From: Mesorhizobium sp. B1-1-8
GTDB lineage: Bacteria; Pseudomonadota; Alphaproteobacteria; Rhizobiales; Rhizobiaceae
Assembly (NCBI RefSeq): GCF_006442795.2
Contig: NZ_CP083956.1
Coordinates: 4,441,501-4,505,500 of the forward strand
Direction of reading: 5' to 3'
Length of the DNA: 64,000 nucleotides
Part shown: piece by piece, positions 25,529-33,612 of the stretch
How the letters are laid out: every line of letters starts with the position of its first letter
How positions within the stretch are numbered: the first letter of the stretch is position 1
The notes under the pieces: model-generated
What the model saw: only the letters and a program-made list of their open reading frames with translations
Databases searched by the model: none
Told to the model about the DNA's origin: nothing
Position numbers and translations under genes: made by a program

Positions 25529-26056
25529 TCATGGCTGCCATTTTTTGAGCAGCGGACCTTCGCTCCCGTAGACCGGGTCCTGCTCCGGGAGGCCTATCTT
25601 CGGGATGGTGCGCAACGCGGCGTCGTGCTGCTCCGCGGTGGTGCACAGATCATAAGTTCCGAAGGGCGGATAGGCGACGACGACGAGAAGATCGGCGGAT
25701 GAGGACAGGCGCTGGTGGCCGGTGCCAGCCGGCAGGATCGCCACGTCGCCGGCCTCGACCGTCAGCACCTCGCCCTTGTCGCCGCCGAAGCGCACCTCGG
25801 CCGTGCCGCGTGCAATGCCGAGCACCTCATGGATGCGCGAATGGTAGTGGACGTAAGCATAGATGCCGTTGCGCCAGCTGCTGCCCCAGCCGTTCGCCTT
25901 GAAGAGCCCTTCGAACACGGAAGCCGGATCGAGATTGTCAGGCAGCGTCACGGCTCCGCGATAGACGATCATCGGCCAACGCGGATGGTTGGGCACCAGG
26001 CCGTCATCGGCGAAGCGGAAAGTGAGCGGTTGGCTCTGCCTGACAAGTTTCTCCAC
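25529..26056 (-). CDS. Cupin-domain protein (YjlB-like)
   Basis: 175 residues from GTG 26054-26056 with GGGAG upstream. One cupin barrel: motif 1 HYHSRIHEVLGIARGTAEV (about residues 70-88) and motif 2 GDVAILPAGTGHQ, with three likely metal-ligand histidines. The opening (FADDGLVPNHPRWPMIVY) matches YjlB-type cupins, whose function is not known. Convergent with the lipoprotein gene. Confidence 0.82.
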   Translation of the reverse strand: MEKLVRQSQPLTFRFADDGLVPNHPRWPMIVYRGAVTLPDNLDPASVFEGLFKANGWGSSWRNGIYAYVHYHSRIHEVLGIARGTAEVRFGGDKGEVLTVEAGDVAILPAGTGHQRLSSSADLLVVVAYPPFGTYDLCTTAEQHDAALRTIPKIGLPEQDPVYGSEGPLLKKWQP

Positions 26057-26193
26057 CTTTTGCGCTCCCTTGGCATCAGCACCTGCTCAACGGCCTTCTT
26101 CGGATTTTGGTTGCGCGCTATCTTCATGCAGATCGCCGGGCATTCGTCCGCAGCTGCCGACGCGAAGTCCCGTCTGATTTCCCGGAGGGTCAA

Positions 26194-26709
26194 ATGACTG
26201 CCATCCGCTTTTCGACAATCGGCCTTTTCGCGGCCACACTGCTGTCGGCATTCGCCTTCATCGCTGTCGACAGCGCTGCGGCGGAGGACCTCTACAAACT
26301 GTGCCGCCAGCTGAAAAACGACGACACGATCCGTCCTTATTCGCACGAGCTTCACGATGGAACGGTCAAGGCGTTCAAAAAGCTCTTTCCGGATGCCAAC
26401 GGCACGTTGAGCGAGTCCGAGTTGCAGGCAGAGGCCAATTATCGCTGCATGAACGGCAAGGTCCTGGTCTGCTTCGTCGGCGCCAACCTGCCCTGCGCGA
26501 AAATGAACGCCTCCCGCGACAATCCCGGCGCGGATGCGTTTTGCAAGGCCAATCCGAATAACGAAGTCGTGCCGGCGGCGGCGACGGGACACGACGCCGT
26601 CTATGCCTACAAGTGCCGGAACGGCAAGGCGGTGATCACCGGCAATCCGTGGAAGCTCGACAAGCGTGGTTTTGGCAAGACACTGTGGGCCGAAGTGCCT
26701 GAGCATTGA
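26194..26709 (+). CDS. Exported cysteine-containing protein of unknown function
   Basis: 171 residues from ATG 26194, with GGAGG six bases upstream, starting directly at a signal peptide (cleavage probably after DSAAA). The mature protein has six cysteines (LCRQL, YRCMNG, LVCFVG, PCAKM, FCKAN, YKCRNG), consistent with disulfides in the periplasm. No family recognised. Confidence 0.75.
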   Translation: MTAIRFSTIGLFAATLLSAFAFIAVDSAAAEDLYKLCRQLKNDDTIRPYSHELHDGTVKAFKKLFPDANGTLSESELQAEANYRCMNGKVLVCFVGANLPCAKMNASRDNPGADAFCKANPNNEVVPAAATGHDAVYAYKCRNGKAVITGNPWKLDKRGFGKTLWAEVPEH

Positions 26710-26784
26710 GGCTGGCGGCGAGATGCCGGCCAGAGGAGCCCGCCGGCTTCGCATTCCCTGTCTGGCCGCAGCCAGACTCGTAAC

Positions 26785-27306
26785 TCACAAGGCCGCGATC
26801 GCGAGAAGCCAGGCCAATATGTCGAGCAACAGGAAAACCAGAGCGATCTGCAACGCCAGCCGCAGCCGCTGGATAACGCGCCAGTTGCCGGCCATATCTG
26901 CCTTGATGCGAAGCGCAAGCGCGCGCTGCATGGCCGCCATCGTCGTCGGCCTGTCGCCGTCGACATATTGATGGAGCAGCTCTTCCGGATCGAAGCGGAA
27001 TGTGTATTTGTGGTAGGGCCAAAGCATGAAGACGATCAGCCCGCCGATGGCGAAAAGCAACGCCACCGCGATCCAGTCCCAAAGCCCAAGCCCATCGGAA
27101 AGCGCCCTGCCGCCGAGCAACGAGTTTGCGAATGCGGTGGCAAAGATAAGGCTGCCGGCGCGCGTGTTCATGTTCTCGACAACGTTCTGCTGATGCGTGA
27201 GACCTCGCACCGCTTCCTGGTAGATGAACGCAAGGCGAGGATCGTCGCCGGCAGCACCGCCCGGGTCCGTTGCGTTGCTTTCGTCTGTGCCCGGAAGTTC
27301 GGCCAT
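26785..27306 (-). CDS. Membrane protein with two or three helices
   Basis: 173 residues from ATG 27304-27306 with GGGA upstream. A soluble head with HQQNVVENMNTRAGSLIF, a helix at about 48-62, a strong helix at about 76-96 (WIAVALLFAIGGLIVFMLWP), a soluble loop of about 50 residues, and a C-terminal helix. The pattern of a helical head leading into a membrane pair is reminiscent of small effector-type membrane proteins such as PycTM, but no cyclase or other partner is adjacent, so no function is assigned. Confidence 0.7.
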   Translation of the reverse strand: MAELPGTDESNATDPGGAAGDDPRLAFIYQEAVRGLTHQQNVVENMNTRAGSLIFATAFANSLLGGRALSDGLGLWDWIAVALLFAIGGLIVFMLWPYHKYTFRFDPEELLHQYVDGDRPTTMAAMQRALALRIKADMAGNWRVIQRLRLALQIALVFLLLDILAWLLAIAAL

Positions 27307-27415
27307 AAGGTATCCCTAGCGCGCGTCGGTGATGCGCTACTTTAGCTCAAGTCCCGCATTGCAAAAACGCCTTGGGCCGCGCCCGCCAAATTGACAGGAC
27401 AAACACACCGGTATA

Positions 27416-27445
27416 AGTTCGCGTTAGTGGTGACTAACGCGAACT
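27416..27445. promoter_or_regulatory. Perfect palindromic operator over the ArsR-family start codon
   Basis: AGTTCGCGTTAGT (27416-27428), spacer GGTG, ACTAACGCGAACT (27433-27445). Thirteen-base arms with no mismatch, covering the candidate GTG start codons of the regulator. The expected target of self-repression by the encoded ArsR-type protein. Confidence 0.8.
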
Positions 27446-27744
27446 ATTGGACAGCGCTCGGAGATCCGACGAGGCGCACGATCTTCGAACTGCTGGTCGA
27501 ACAACCTTGTTCGGTCGGCGGACTTGCACGTGCGTTGCCTGTAACACGGCCGGCGGTATCTCAGCACTTGAAGGTACTCAAGGACGCCGGGCTCGTGGCC
27601 GACACGCGCTCCGGCAAGGAACGCATCTACCGTATCGATCCGGACGGGCTGGCCAGCCTGCGCGCGGAGATCGACCGGTTCTGGAACAAGACCCTGGCGG
27701 GCTACAAATTGGCCGTCGAGCAACCAGCGAAGGACCAGAGATGA
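27427..27744 (+). CDS. ArsR-family HTH regulator paired with an SRPBCC protein
   Basis: 105 residues from GTG 27427 (or GTG 27430). A winged-helix protein: NYWTALGDPTRRTIFELLVE, then the recognition helix in TRPAVSQHLKVLKDAGLV, then the wing (RSGKERIYRID). The cysteine metal sites of arsenic or cadmium sensors are absent; only one Cys (QPCSVGG) is seen. This matches the ArsR-SRPBCC pairs whose signal is usually unknown. Translation is coupled (ATGA) to the SRPBCC gene. A perfect inverted repeat covers the start codon, implying self-repression. Confidence 0.85.
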   Translation: MVTNANYWTALGDPTRRTIFELLVEQPCSVGGLARALPVTRPAVSQHLKVLKDAGLVADTRSGKERIYRIDPDGLASLRAEIDRFWNKTLAGYKLAVEQPAKDQR

Positions 27745-28229
27745 CAAAGCATTCAGCACCCGCGCCCGTGAGGCACTCCGTCGTTGTCGAGGCGCCTATT
27801 GCACATGCCTTCAAGGTCTTCACCCAGGACTTCGGCAGCTTCAAGCCTCGCGAGCACAATCTGCTCGCGGTGCCGATCTCGGAGACAATCTTCGAACCCC
27901 GCGTTGGCGGTCATGTCTATGATCGTGGCGTCGACGGCAGCGAGTGCCATTGGGCTCGCGTGCTGGCCTACGATCCGCCCAACAGGCTGCTGCTGAGCTG
28001 GGATATCAGTCCTCGGTGGCAGGTGGAAGCCGACCCGAACAGGACCAGCGAATGGGAAGTTCGCTTCACGGCCGAGACAGAGAACCGAACCCGGGTCGAA
28101 ATCGAGCACCGGAATCTCGAACGGCATGGCGAAGGCTGGGAGGGCGTGCGCGGTGGCGTCGACAGCGATCAGGGATGGCCGTTGTACCTTCAGCGGTTCC
28201 ACGACCTTTTCCCCCACCGCGTGGCCTGA
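27741..28229 (+). CDS. SRPBCC-domain protein partner of the ArsR-type regulator
   Basis: 162 residues from ATG 27741, overlapping the regulator stop. HSVVVEAPIAHAFKVFTQDF at the front, FEPRVGGHVYDRG near residue 52 and the final helix GWPLYLQRFHDLF are standard AHSA1/START-like features. Such proteins are thought to bind or act on the compound that the paired ArsR-family repressor responds to; the ligand is unknown. Confidence 0.85.
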   Translation: MTKHSAPAPVRHSVVVEAPIAHAFKVFTQDFGSFKPREHNLLAVPISETIFEPRVGGHVYDRGVDGSECHWARVLAYDPPNRLLLSWDISPRWQVEADPNRTSEWEVRFTAETENRTRVEIEHRNLERHGEGWEGVRGGVDSDQGWPLYLQRFHDLFPHRVA

Positions 28230-28263
28230 CAGCCGTGCGGTGAACCGGCGGCCGCCGGGATTG

Positions 28264-28857
28264 TCATCCCGGTCCCGACGCGGCATTTTCGCGATAGCTG
28301 ACCCCGCTTGCCCGCAGCACCCAGCGGCGGCCGTCGCTGCGGAAATCGGTGAGGCTGAGCGGCTCGAGGTCGATCTTCCAGACCGAGGACAGCGGCGCGC
28401 CAAGCACATGCACGATCGCCGCGCGGATGACACCGGCATGGGTCACCGCGATGGTATGGCCGGGCTGGGTGAGGAGATCGTCCATTAGGGCGACGCCGCG
28501 CCGGGCGACATCGGCGAGCGCTTCGCCGCCATGGGGAGCCGCATCGGGGTCTGAGAACCAGGCGGCGATGCCCTCGGGATCTTGTGCCTGCGCCGCTTCG
28601 AAACTTTTGCCCGCCCATCGGCCGAAATCCTGATCGGCGAGCCGCGGCTCGAGCGAGGCTTCGAGGCCAAGCGCCTCGGCGGTCTGCCGCGCCCGCAATG
28701 CCGGGCTCGTCCAGACGCGATCGGCTCGGCGCAGCGCGGGTGCTATGGCGCCGGCGCGGGCGAGCGCCTGCGGCTCCAGCGGCTCGTCCTGCGCAAAGCG
28801 ACCCCTGCGCGTGGCGAGCGTTGCGCCGCTCGAGATCATCGTCAGGCGTGCGAGCAT
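28264..28857 (-). CDS. Histidine-phosphatase-like protein without the catalytic RHG
   Basis: 197 residues from ATG 28855-28857. Fold markers of the phosphoglycerate-mutase-like superfamily are present: SPALRARQTAEALGL, a Glu-containing LADQDFGRW, and VTHAGVIRAA with the second catalytic His. The first motif, normally RHG(E/A)T, reads MISSGAT, so the phosphorylated histidine is missing. It may be a pseudo-enzyme or use a different mechanism. Shine-Dalgarno weak. Confidence 0.75.
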   Translation of the reverse strand: MLARLTMISSGATLATRRGRFAQDEPLEPQALARAGAIAPALRRADRVWTSPALRARQTAEALGLEASLEPRLADQDFGRWAGKSFEAAQAQDPEGIAAWFSDPDAAPHGGEALADVARRGVALMDDLLTQPGHTIAVTHAGVIRAAIVHVLGAPLSSVWKIDLEPLSLTDFRSDGRRWVLRASGVSYRENAASGPG

Positions 28858-29069
28858 GAAAAACCGCTTCTGTGGCCAAGCCGGATTGTGCGTACATTCT
28901 CGTGCTGGCCGTCACAAGCGTTTGGCCGTCTGTGATGCATTTCACGGACGTGGTGGGCTGAATGTCGGAAGCGAAACACACACGACACAAATATGTCGGA
29001 TTATTTGTACTCAAATGATATTCGCGACGTTATCGTTGCGTTGCAGGCGAGCCGGATGTGGAGAGAGGC

Positions 29070-29252
29070 ATGGCGACGGCGAAGCTTCATGGTGTTGAAA
29101 TCGTCAGGGGCCAGAAGTGGACGGTGCGCGTCACTGCCTATGGCACCACGCTGACCTTTCCCTTCGAAGCCGAGCAATATGCGCGCTCCTACGCCGATGG
29201 CCAGGCCTTCCGGCTTGGCGTCGAGGTGGTCGAGCTGAAAGACTGCGCCTGA
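29070..29252 (+). CDS. Small hypothetical protein
   Basis: 60 residues from ATG 29070, with GGAGAG seven bases upstream. Contains GQKWTVRVTAYGTTLTFPFE, suggestive of a small beta-rich fold, followed by a helix (AEQYARSYADGQAFRLG). No family recognised. Convergent with the MFS gene. Confidence 0.6.
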   Translation: MATAKLHGVEIVRGQKWTVRVTAYGTTLTFPFEAEQYARSYADGQAFRLGVEVVELKDCA

Positions 29253-29335
29253 GAGATCGTCGGCATCCCCGATATTGACGATCGCGCGGTCGGAGGGTCG
29301 CTCGAAGCTGTAACTGGCGGGATTGCTCGATAAAA

Positions 29336-30562
29336 TCATTGAGCTGCTAAGGAAGCTCGACCTGCGGATTTCGATGCCGCGACGAGCCAGGCCAAACCGC
29401 AGGCCAACGCGACGTTGACCAAGGCAAGCCCTGAAAGAACTCCCAGCAGGCCGTTGGCGCCGGTACGCTCCAGCAGCAACGCGCCGACTGACGGCGCTGC
29501 CGCCTGGGCAATGAGGCTCGGCATGGCGAGACGACCCATCAGCTTGGCGTAGCCTGATGGCCCGAACAGGGCGAGCGGAAGGGTTCCGCGGGCGATCGAT
29601 TCCAGGCCGATGCCGGCGCCGTAAAAGCCAAGCGCGACCGGAATGATCGGCAGGCCCGCCCAGAGGATGGATACGCCGATTGCCGCGAATGTCACGGACG
29701 CGAATTTGGTCCAGATCGGATGGTGGTAACGCGCCACGATCATTTCAATCGTCCTGGCGGAGACCTGGAAAGGACCGACGAGCGCACCTAGTCCGACGGC
29801 GGCGGCAAGCGCCATGCCTCCGCCCTGCAGGATCGACAGCAAATGCACCGACAATGTCGAGGAGATCACCGCTGCAAGCGTGAGCGTGGTGGCCAGAACG
29901 GCCATCGTTCCGAACTTGAGATTGTTCTTCCCAACGGGTGCTGCCGGATCTGTTCGGGCAGGTTTGACGGCCTGCGCTTCGGTGGCTCCAGGCAAAACGA
30001 AAAGATACAGGGGAAGCGCGATCAGCAGCTGAACGGCGGCATAGGACAGACAAGCGCCACGCCACCCGACCTCGATCATCAGGAAGGCCGAGATGGGCCA
30101 GCAGACGGTGCTGGCAAAGCCGCCGAAGAGCGTGAGCGTGGTGATGGCGGAACGCGCGCCATGTCCGTAGAGGCGGCCAAGCGTGGCGAAAGCCGCGTCA
30201 TACAGACCGGCGCCCATTCCAAAGCCGATGACCAACCAGGCGACAATGTAGGCGGCGAGATTCGGCGCTGCCGCGAGACCGATCTGGCCAAGGCCAAGCG
30301 CAACGGCGCTGAAGGCCAGGACATGGCGGCCGCCCCGACGCTCGATCGACGAACCCACGCGTGGCGAGATCAGGCCGGCGACCAGCAGCCCAAGCGAAAG
30401 GCCGCCTACCACCCAACCCAGCGGCCAGCCGGTGTCGGCCGCCACCCGAGGCGCAATGACCGCCGGCAGGTAGTAGGACGATCCCCAGGCCATAATCTGG
30501 GTGACGCCAAGCGCTGAAACGAGGACGTGGCGATTGCGGGCGACAGGCGCGGGAGCTTCCAA
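29336..30562 (-). CDS. MFS transporter of the arsenic operon
   Basis: 408 residues from TTG 30560-30562, directly after the arsC stop. Twelve-helix major-facilitator protein; the helix 2-3 loop is SPRVGSSIERRGGRHVL. Its place as last gene of arsR-arsN2-aqpS-arsC makes efflux of arsenite or an arsenical likely; ArsK of Agrobacterium is an MFS efflux protein described from an ars operon, and this may be similar. It could also export an unrelated compound. Confidence 0.82.
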   Translation of the reverse strand: MEAPAPVARNRHVLVSALGVTQIMAWGSSYYLPAVIAPRVAADTGWPLGWVVGGLSLGLLVAGLISPRVGSSIERRGGRHVLAFSAVALGLGQIGLAAAPNLAAYIVAWLVIGFGMGAGLYDAAFATLGRLYGHGARSAITTLTLFGGFASTVCWPISAFLMIEVGWRGACLSYAAVQLLIALPLYLFVLPGATEAQAVKPARTDPAAPVGKNNLKFGTMAVLATTLTLAAVISSTLSVHLLSILQGGGMALAAAVGLGALVGPFQVSARTIEMIVARYHHPIWTKFASVTFAAIGVSILWAGLPIIPVALGFYGAGIGLESIARGTLPLALFGPSGYAKLMGRLAMPSLIAQAAAPSVGALLLERTGANGLLGVLSGLALVNVALACGLAWLVAASKSAGRASLAAQ

Positions 30563-30976
30563 TCAAACCTGCCCCGGCGGGTAGACGACTTTCTCGCCGT
30601 CGTCCTTGACGAACTCGCGCACCGGCCTGTCGAGCAGATCAAGGACGGCTTCGGAGGGGCGGCAGAGCCGCGTGCCTTTGGGTGTTTCAACGATCGGCCG
30701 GTTGATCAGGATCGGCTGTGCCATCATGAAGTCCAGCAGCTCGTCGTCCGACCATTTGGCATTGCCGAGATCGAGTTCGGCATAGGGCGTTCCTTTCTCG
30801 CGCAGCAGGCCGCGCACCGGAATCCCTATCGCGGCGATCAGCTCTTTCAGGCGCTCGCGGCTCGGCGGCGTCTTCAGATATTCAATGACCACAGGCTCCT
30901 CGCCGCTGGCGCGGACCATCGCCAGCGTGTTGCGCGAGGTGCCGCAATCCGGGTTGTGATAGATGGTGATCGTCAT
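30563..30976 (-). CDS. arsC: Arsenate reductase, glutaredoxin-dependent type
   Basis: 137 residues from ATG 30974-30976. Reduces As(V) to As(III) with glutathione and glutaredoxin. HNPDCGTSRNTLAMVR holds the catalytic Cys11 with the conserved GTSRNT; the later arginines (around KGTPYAELDL and ILINRPIV) bind oxyanion. Its start overlaps the aquaporin stop (ATGA), and it is followed at once by the MFS gene. Confidence 0.94.
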   Translation of the reverse strand: MTITIYHNPDCGTSRNTLAMVRASGEEPVVIEYLKTPPSRERLKELIAAIGIPVRGLLREKGTPYAELDLGNAKWSDDELLDFMMAQPILINRPIVETPKGTRLCRPSEAVLDLLDRPVREFVKDDGEKVVYPPGQV

Positions 30977-31671
30977 GACTCCGCCTTCGCCGGCACAGAT
31001 TGTTGAATGGGCTGCGGCCGCAGCAACCAGCCCATCAGCACCAGGGCGATAAGCGCGCCGAGCAATTCGGCGACGATGAAGCCCGGCAGATCGACCGGCC
31101 TGATGCCGGAAAACGTGTTCGTGAGCGCCCGCGCCACAGCGACGGCCGGATTGGCGAAAGACGTGGATGCTGTGAACCAGTAGGCGGCGGTGATGTAGAG
31201 GCCGACCAGCCACGGCACGGCTCTTTGCTCGAAGCGGATGCCCGAGAGAATGACGGCGACGAGGCCGAACGTTGCGACGATCTCCGAGAACCATTGCGAC
31301 GGCCCGGTGCGGAGCTTGGTGGCTATTTCGAGAACCGGCAGCGCAAACATCAGATGCGCGGCAATGGTGCCGACAACGCCTCCGACGAACTGCGCGACCA
31401 AATAGGCGGGAAGGTCGCGCATCGGCAGCGTCCGGTTCAGGCAGAAGACGAGCGAGACTGCCGGATTGAAATGCGCGCCGGAGATCGGCCCAAGGATGGT
31501 GATGAGCACTACCAGCATCGCGCCTGTGGCCATGGTGTTGCCGAGCAGCGCGAGCGCGGTGTCACGCGTGAGCGTCTCGGCCATGATGCCGGAACCGACC
31601 ACCGTCGCGACCAGCAGGCAGGTGCCCAAGGCCTCGGCAACGGCTCGTCGCCGCAGATCGAAGGATACCAT
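30973..31671 (-). CDS. aqpS: Aquaporin-type channel of the ars operon (AqpS-like)
   Basis: 232 residues from ATG 31669-31671 (GTG 31677 also possible). Six-helix MIP channel with both signature loops: GAHFNPAVS (NPA at 69-71) and SFANPAVAV (NPA at 174-176). In Sinorhizobium the ars-operon aquaporin AqpS lets arsenite made by ArsC leave the cell. Here it is likewise just upstream of arsC, with an ATGA overlap. Confidence 0.9.
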   Translation of the reverse strand: MVSFDLRRRAVAEALGTCLLVATVVGSGIMAETLTRDTALALLGNTMATGAMLVVLITILGPISGAHFNPAVSLVFCLNRTLPMRDLPAYLVAQFVGGVVGTIAAHLMFALPVLEIATKLRTGPSQWFSEIVATFGLVAVILSGIRFEQRAVPWLVGLYITAAYWFTASTSFANPAVAVARALTNTFSGIRPVDLPGFIVAELLGALIALVLMGWLLRPQPIQQSVPAKAES

Positions 31672-31680
31672 CGCCACCGC

Positions 31681-32106
31681 CTATAACAGCCGCGCCATAA
31701 GCGTGGCGGTCGACGGGCATAGCGAGGCGGCTTGCCGGGTGGCGAGGATGTCGGCCGGCGCGCTTTGCCGCGCGATCGGTTCGAACCCCAGCCTTGCGAA
31801 GAACGGCGCTGCATCCGTCGTCAGCAAGTAGGCGTGGCGGGCGCCATCCGCGCGCGCCTGTTCAAACAGCAGGCTGACGGCGCGCCGCCCAAGCCCTTTG
31901 CCCCGCGCCTCAGGCATGATGACGATCGAGCGTAGCAGCACGTCGTCGCCGCAGCGTTCGAGACCGCCGAACCCGACCGTCTCGCCTCCATCGGCGAAGC
32001 GGAAGAAGGCGCCGCCTGGCTCGCCAAGATCATCCGACGGCAGGGCCGCCAAATCGAGCGCTGCACACAGTTCCTGGGCGCCGGCGGCGATCCGCTCCAT
32101 AATCAT
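31681..32106 (-). CDS. arsN2: GNAT acetyltransferase, ArsN2-like
   Basis: 141 residues; ATG 32104-32106 overlaps the arsR stop (ATGA), ATG 32100 is next. GNAT core: LLRSIVIMPEARGKGLGRRA for acetyl-CoA binding, then YLLTTDAAPFFARLGFEPI, and a tail with ASLCPSTATLM typical of ArsN2 proteins found in arsenic operons. ArsN1 acetylates an arsenical-like herbicide; the ArsN2 substrate is not settled. Confidence 0.87.
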   Translation of the reverse strand: MIMERIAAGAQELCAALDLAALPSDDLGEPGGAFFRFADGGETVGFGGLERCGDDVLLRSIVIMPEARGKGLGRRAVSLLFEQARADGARHAYLLTTDAAPFFARLGFEPIARQSAPADILATRQAASLCPSTATLMARLL

Positions 32107-32444
32107 TGCCGGGCCTCCGGCGCACAGCAGGCGGCAAGCGCCGGCGCGCAGATCTCCGGCCGGCCCGAGCAGCAATCTTGCATGAGGAACCTGATCAGGC
32201 CTGACAGCGCGTCATATTCGGCGCTGTAGACGATCGATCGCGCGTCCCGCCGCGTGGCGACGAGGCCGGCGCGCTCCAGTTCCTTCAAGTGAAAGCTGAC
32301 GTTGGAGGGCGACACCTCGACCTGTTCTGCAAGCGAACCGGCCGCGATGCCGTCCGGCCCGGCAATGACCAGCAGTCTCAAGAGACGCAGCCGGGTTTCC
32401 TGCGACAGCGCGCCAAAGGCGATCAGGGCTTGACGTCCGTCCAC
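32103..32444 (-). CDS. arsR: ArsR arsenite-responsive repressor
   Basis: 113 residues from GTG 32442-32444. Winged helix with recognition helix SPSNVSFHLKELERAGL. Unlike E. coli ArsR, the cysteines are near the C-terminus (Cys91, Cys92, Cys99, Cys106, Cys107), as in ArsR variants that bind arsenite outside the DNA-binding helix. First gene of the five-gene operon; a TTTCAA-N6-TTGAAA operator lies directly upstream and would also control the divergent DUF6428 gene. Confidence 0.92.
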   Translation of the reverse strand: MDGRQALIAFGALSQETRLRLLRLLVIAGPDGIAAGSLAEQVEVSPSNVSFHLKELERAGLVATRRDARSIVYSAEYDALSGLIRFLMQDCCSGRPEICAPALAACCAPEARQ

Positions 32445-32445
32445 G

Positions 32446-32463
32446 TTTCAATGATCCTTGAAA
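32446..32463. promoter_or_regulatory. Probable ArsR operator in the divergent promoter
   Basis: TTTCAA (32446-32451), TGATCC, TTGAAA (32458-32463), with a further GTTGAAAT at 32465-32472. It lies in the 42-base gap between the divergent arsR and DUF6428 starts, so one site can repress both. Confidence 0.7.
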
Positions 32464-32486
32464 TGTTGAAATGAGGAATAGCCGAC

Positions 32487-33026
32487 GTGCTTGCTCCTGA
32501 CAATCAAAAAATCGCCGATCCCGTGCCGGTGGACCCGATCGACCTGACGATCGGCGATCTGCTTGATGCGCTGGCCGACCACAAGGATAAACCGCTGGTG
32601 TTTTGCTATGACGGCCAGGCGGTGAAGCCGGGATACCATGTGACGGAGGTCAAAGCCGGGCAGTTCTCGGCGCTCGACTGCGGCGGCAATCCGGAATCCT
32701 GGCCGGAAATCTTCGTCCAGCTCTGGGATGTGGACGAAGGCGGGCCTGTGCACATGCCAGCCGGCAAATTCGCCGCTATCATCAGCAAGGTTGCCGATCA
32801 CGTCGCCCTCGACCGGTCGGCCAGGCTGACCTTCGAGGTCAGCGACGGCATCCGCCCGATGGAGCTTCACCGGGCGAACCAGCCGGTCCTCGTCGGCGAC
32901 CGGATCGAGGTCGAGCTGTCGCCGCGGCCGGCCAGCTGCAAGCCGCGCGACCGCTGGCTGGAGGAACAGAAGGCGGCAAACGCGTCATGTTGTGCGCCCG
33001 ACAACGGCAAGGCTTGCTGCGGTTGA
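32487..33026 (+). CDS. DUF6428-family protein with cysteine tail, divergent from arsR
   Basis: 179 residues from GTG 32487. Front: LTIGDLLDALADHKDKPLVF; then YHVTEVKAGQFSALDCGG and a FVQLWDVDEGG block, as in DUF6428 proteins, which are commonly encoded beside arsR. The tail ends CCAPDNGKACCG: four cysteines that could bind arsenite. Function unknown; an arsenite-binding or buffering role is inference from position and cysteines. Confidence 0.8.
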   Translation: MLAPDNQKIADPVPVDPIDLTIGDLLDALADHKDKPLVFCYDGQAVKPGYHVTEVKAGQFSALDCGGNPESWPEIFVQLWDVDEGGPVHMPAGKFAAIISKVADHVALDRSARLTFEVSDGIRPMELHRANQPVLVGDRIEVELSPRPASCKPRDRWLEEQKAANASCCAPDNGKACCG

Positions 33027-33175
33027 ACCGGATTATCCCGACGCCAACGACACCACCGCAACGACCCAGCGCAAAGCGCTGACAGCGGGTTTAGATTAGC
33101 AATCCCTTGTATTTCTCTCAAATCGGGATCATTCTTGGCAAGATACGCAGTAGGTGGGTGTGAGGGCAAAGCGTC

Positions 33176-33334
33176 ATGGACTATGCAGTCTGCTATGACC
33201 ACAGCGGTGTCGTGTTGGCGGGGTCGATCTTCCTCGACATCACAGCGGTCTTGCTGATCGTGGCGTCATTGGCCGCCGCACGCCTGATCTCGACATCGCG
33301 CGCGGATACCATCGGACGGCTTCAGATCGCTTAA
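33176..33334 (+). CDS. Small single-helix membrane protein
   Basis: 52 residues: ATG 33176 with GAGGG ten bases upstream, stop TAA at 33332-33334. After a short head (DYAVCYDHSG) comes one hydrophobic helix (VLAGSIFLDITAVLLIVASL) and a basic end. Could be a small membrane protein or a chance frame. Confidence 0.4.
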   Translation: MDYAVCYDHSGVVLAGSIFLDITAVLLIVASLAAARLISTSRADTIGRLQIA

Positions 33335-33359
33335 TGGCTTGAGGTCATTCCTAAGGCAC

Positions 33360-33399
33360 CTCCCGAAACCGCTGCACATTTTCGGGAGACATGCTTCTA
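33360..33399. repeat. Dispersed palindromic repeat, family A copy 2
   Basis: CTCCCGAAA (33360-33368), loop CCGCTGCACAT, TTTCGGGAG (33380-33388), then ACATGCTTCTAG. The final TCTAG supplies the stop codon of the minus-strand gene at 33397-33612. Confidence 0.8.
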
Positions 33400-33612
33400 G
33401 CCATCGTCAGCGATCGTTCGTATTTCACTGAACAGCGCCGAGCAGTCGATCTCGTCACAGAACGGCGCTTGAGGATCGAGCACCAGCCACGACCCATGCG
33501 TGCGAAGATCCTTCAGCCTGGCGTTCTTTTCGGCGCGCGCCTGACGCTCCGCCTCGGTGAGCACGGCCGCAGCCGTTCTTTCGACCCTGTTATGATGAAA
33601 ACCTCTCGACAT
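33397..33612 (-). CDS. Small hypothetical protein
   Basis: 71 residues from ATG 33610-33612. A basic helical part (TEAERQARAEKNARLKDLR) is followed by GSWLVLDPQAPFCDEIDCSALF. The frame reads further upstream, but composition there is not protein-like. Its TAG stop is in the adjacent family A repeat. No family recognised; Shine-Dalgarno weak. Confidence 0.45.
   Translation of the reverse strand: MSRGFHHNRVERTAAAVLTEAERQARAEKNARLKDLRTHGSWLVLDPQAPFCDEIDCSALFSEIRTIADDG

Noticed and set aside
29336..30562. MFS protein as ArsJ
   Set aside because: ArsJ is paired with a glyceraldehyde-3-phosphate dehydrogenase gene, which is absent; a general arsenical exporter is a safer call.
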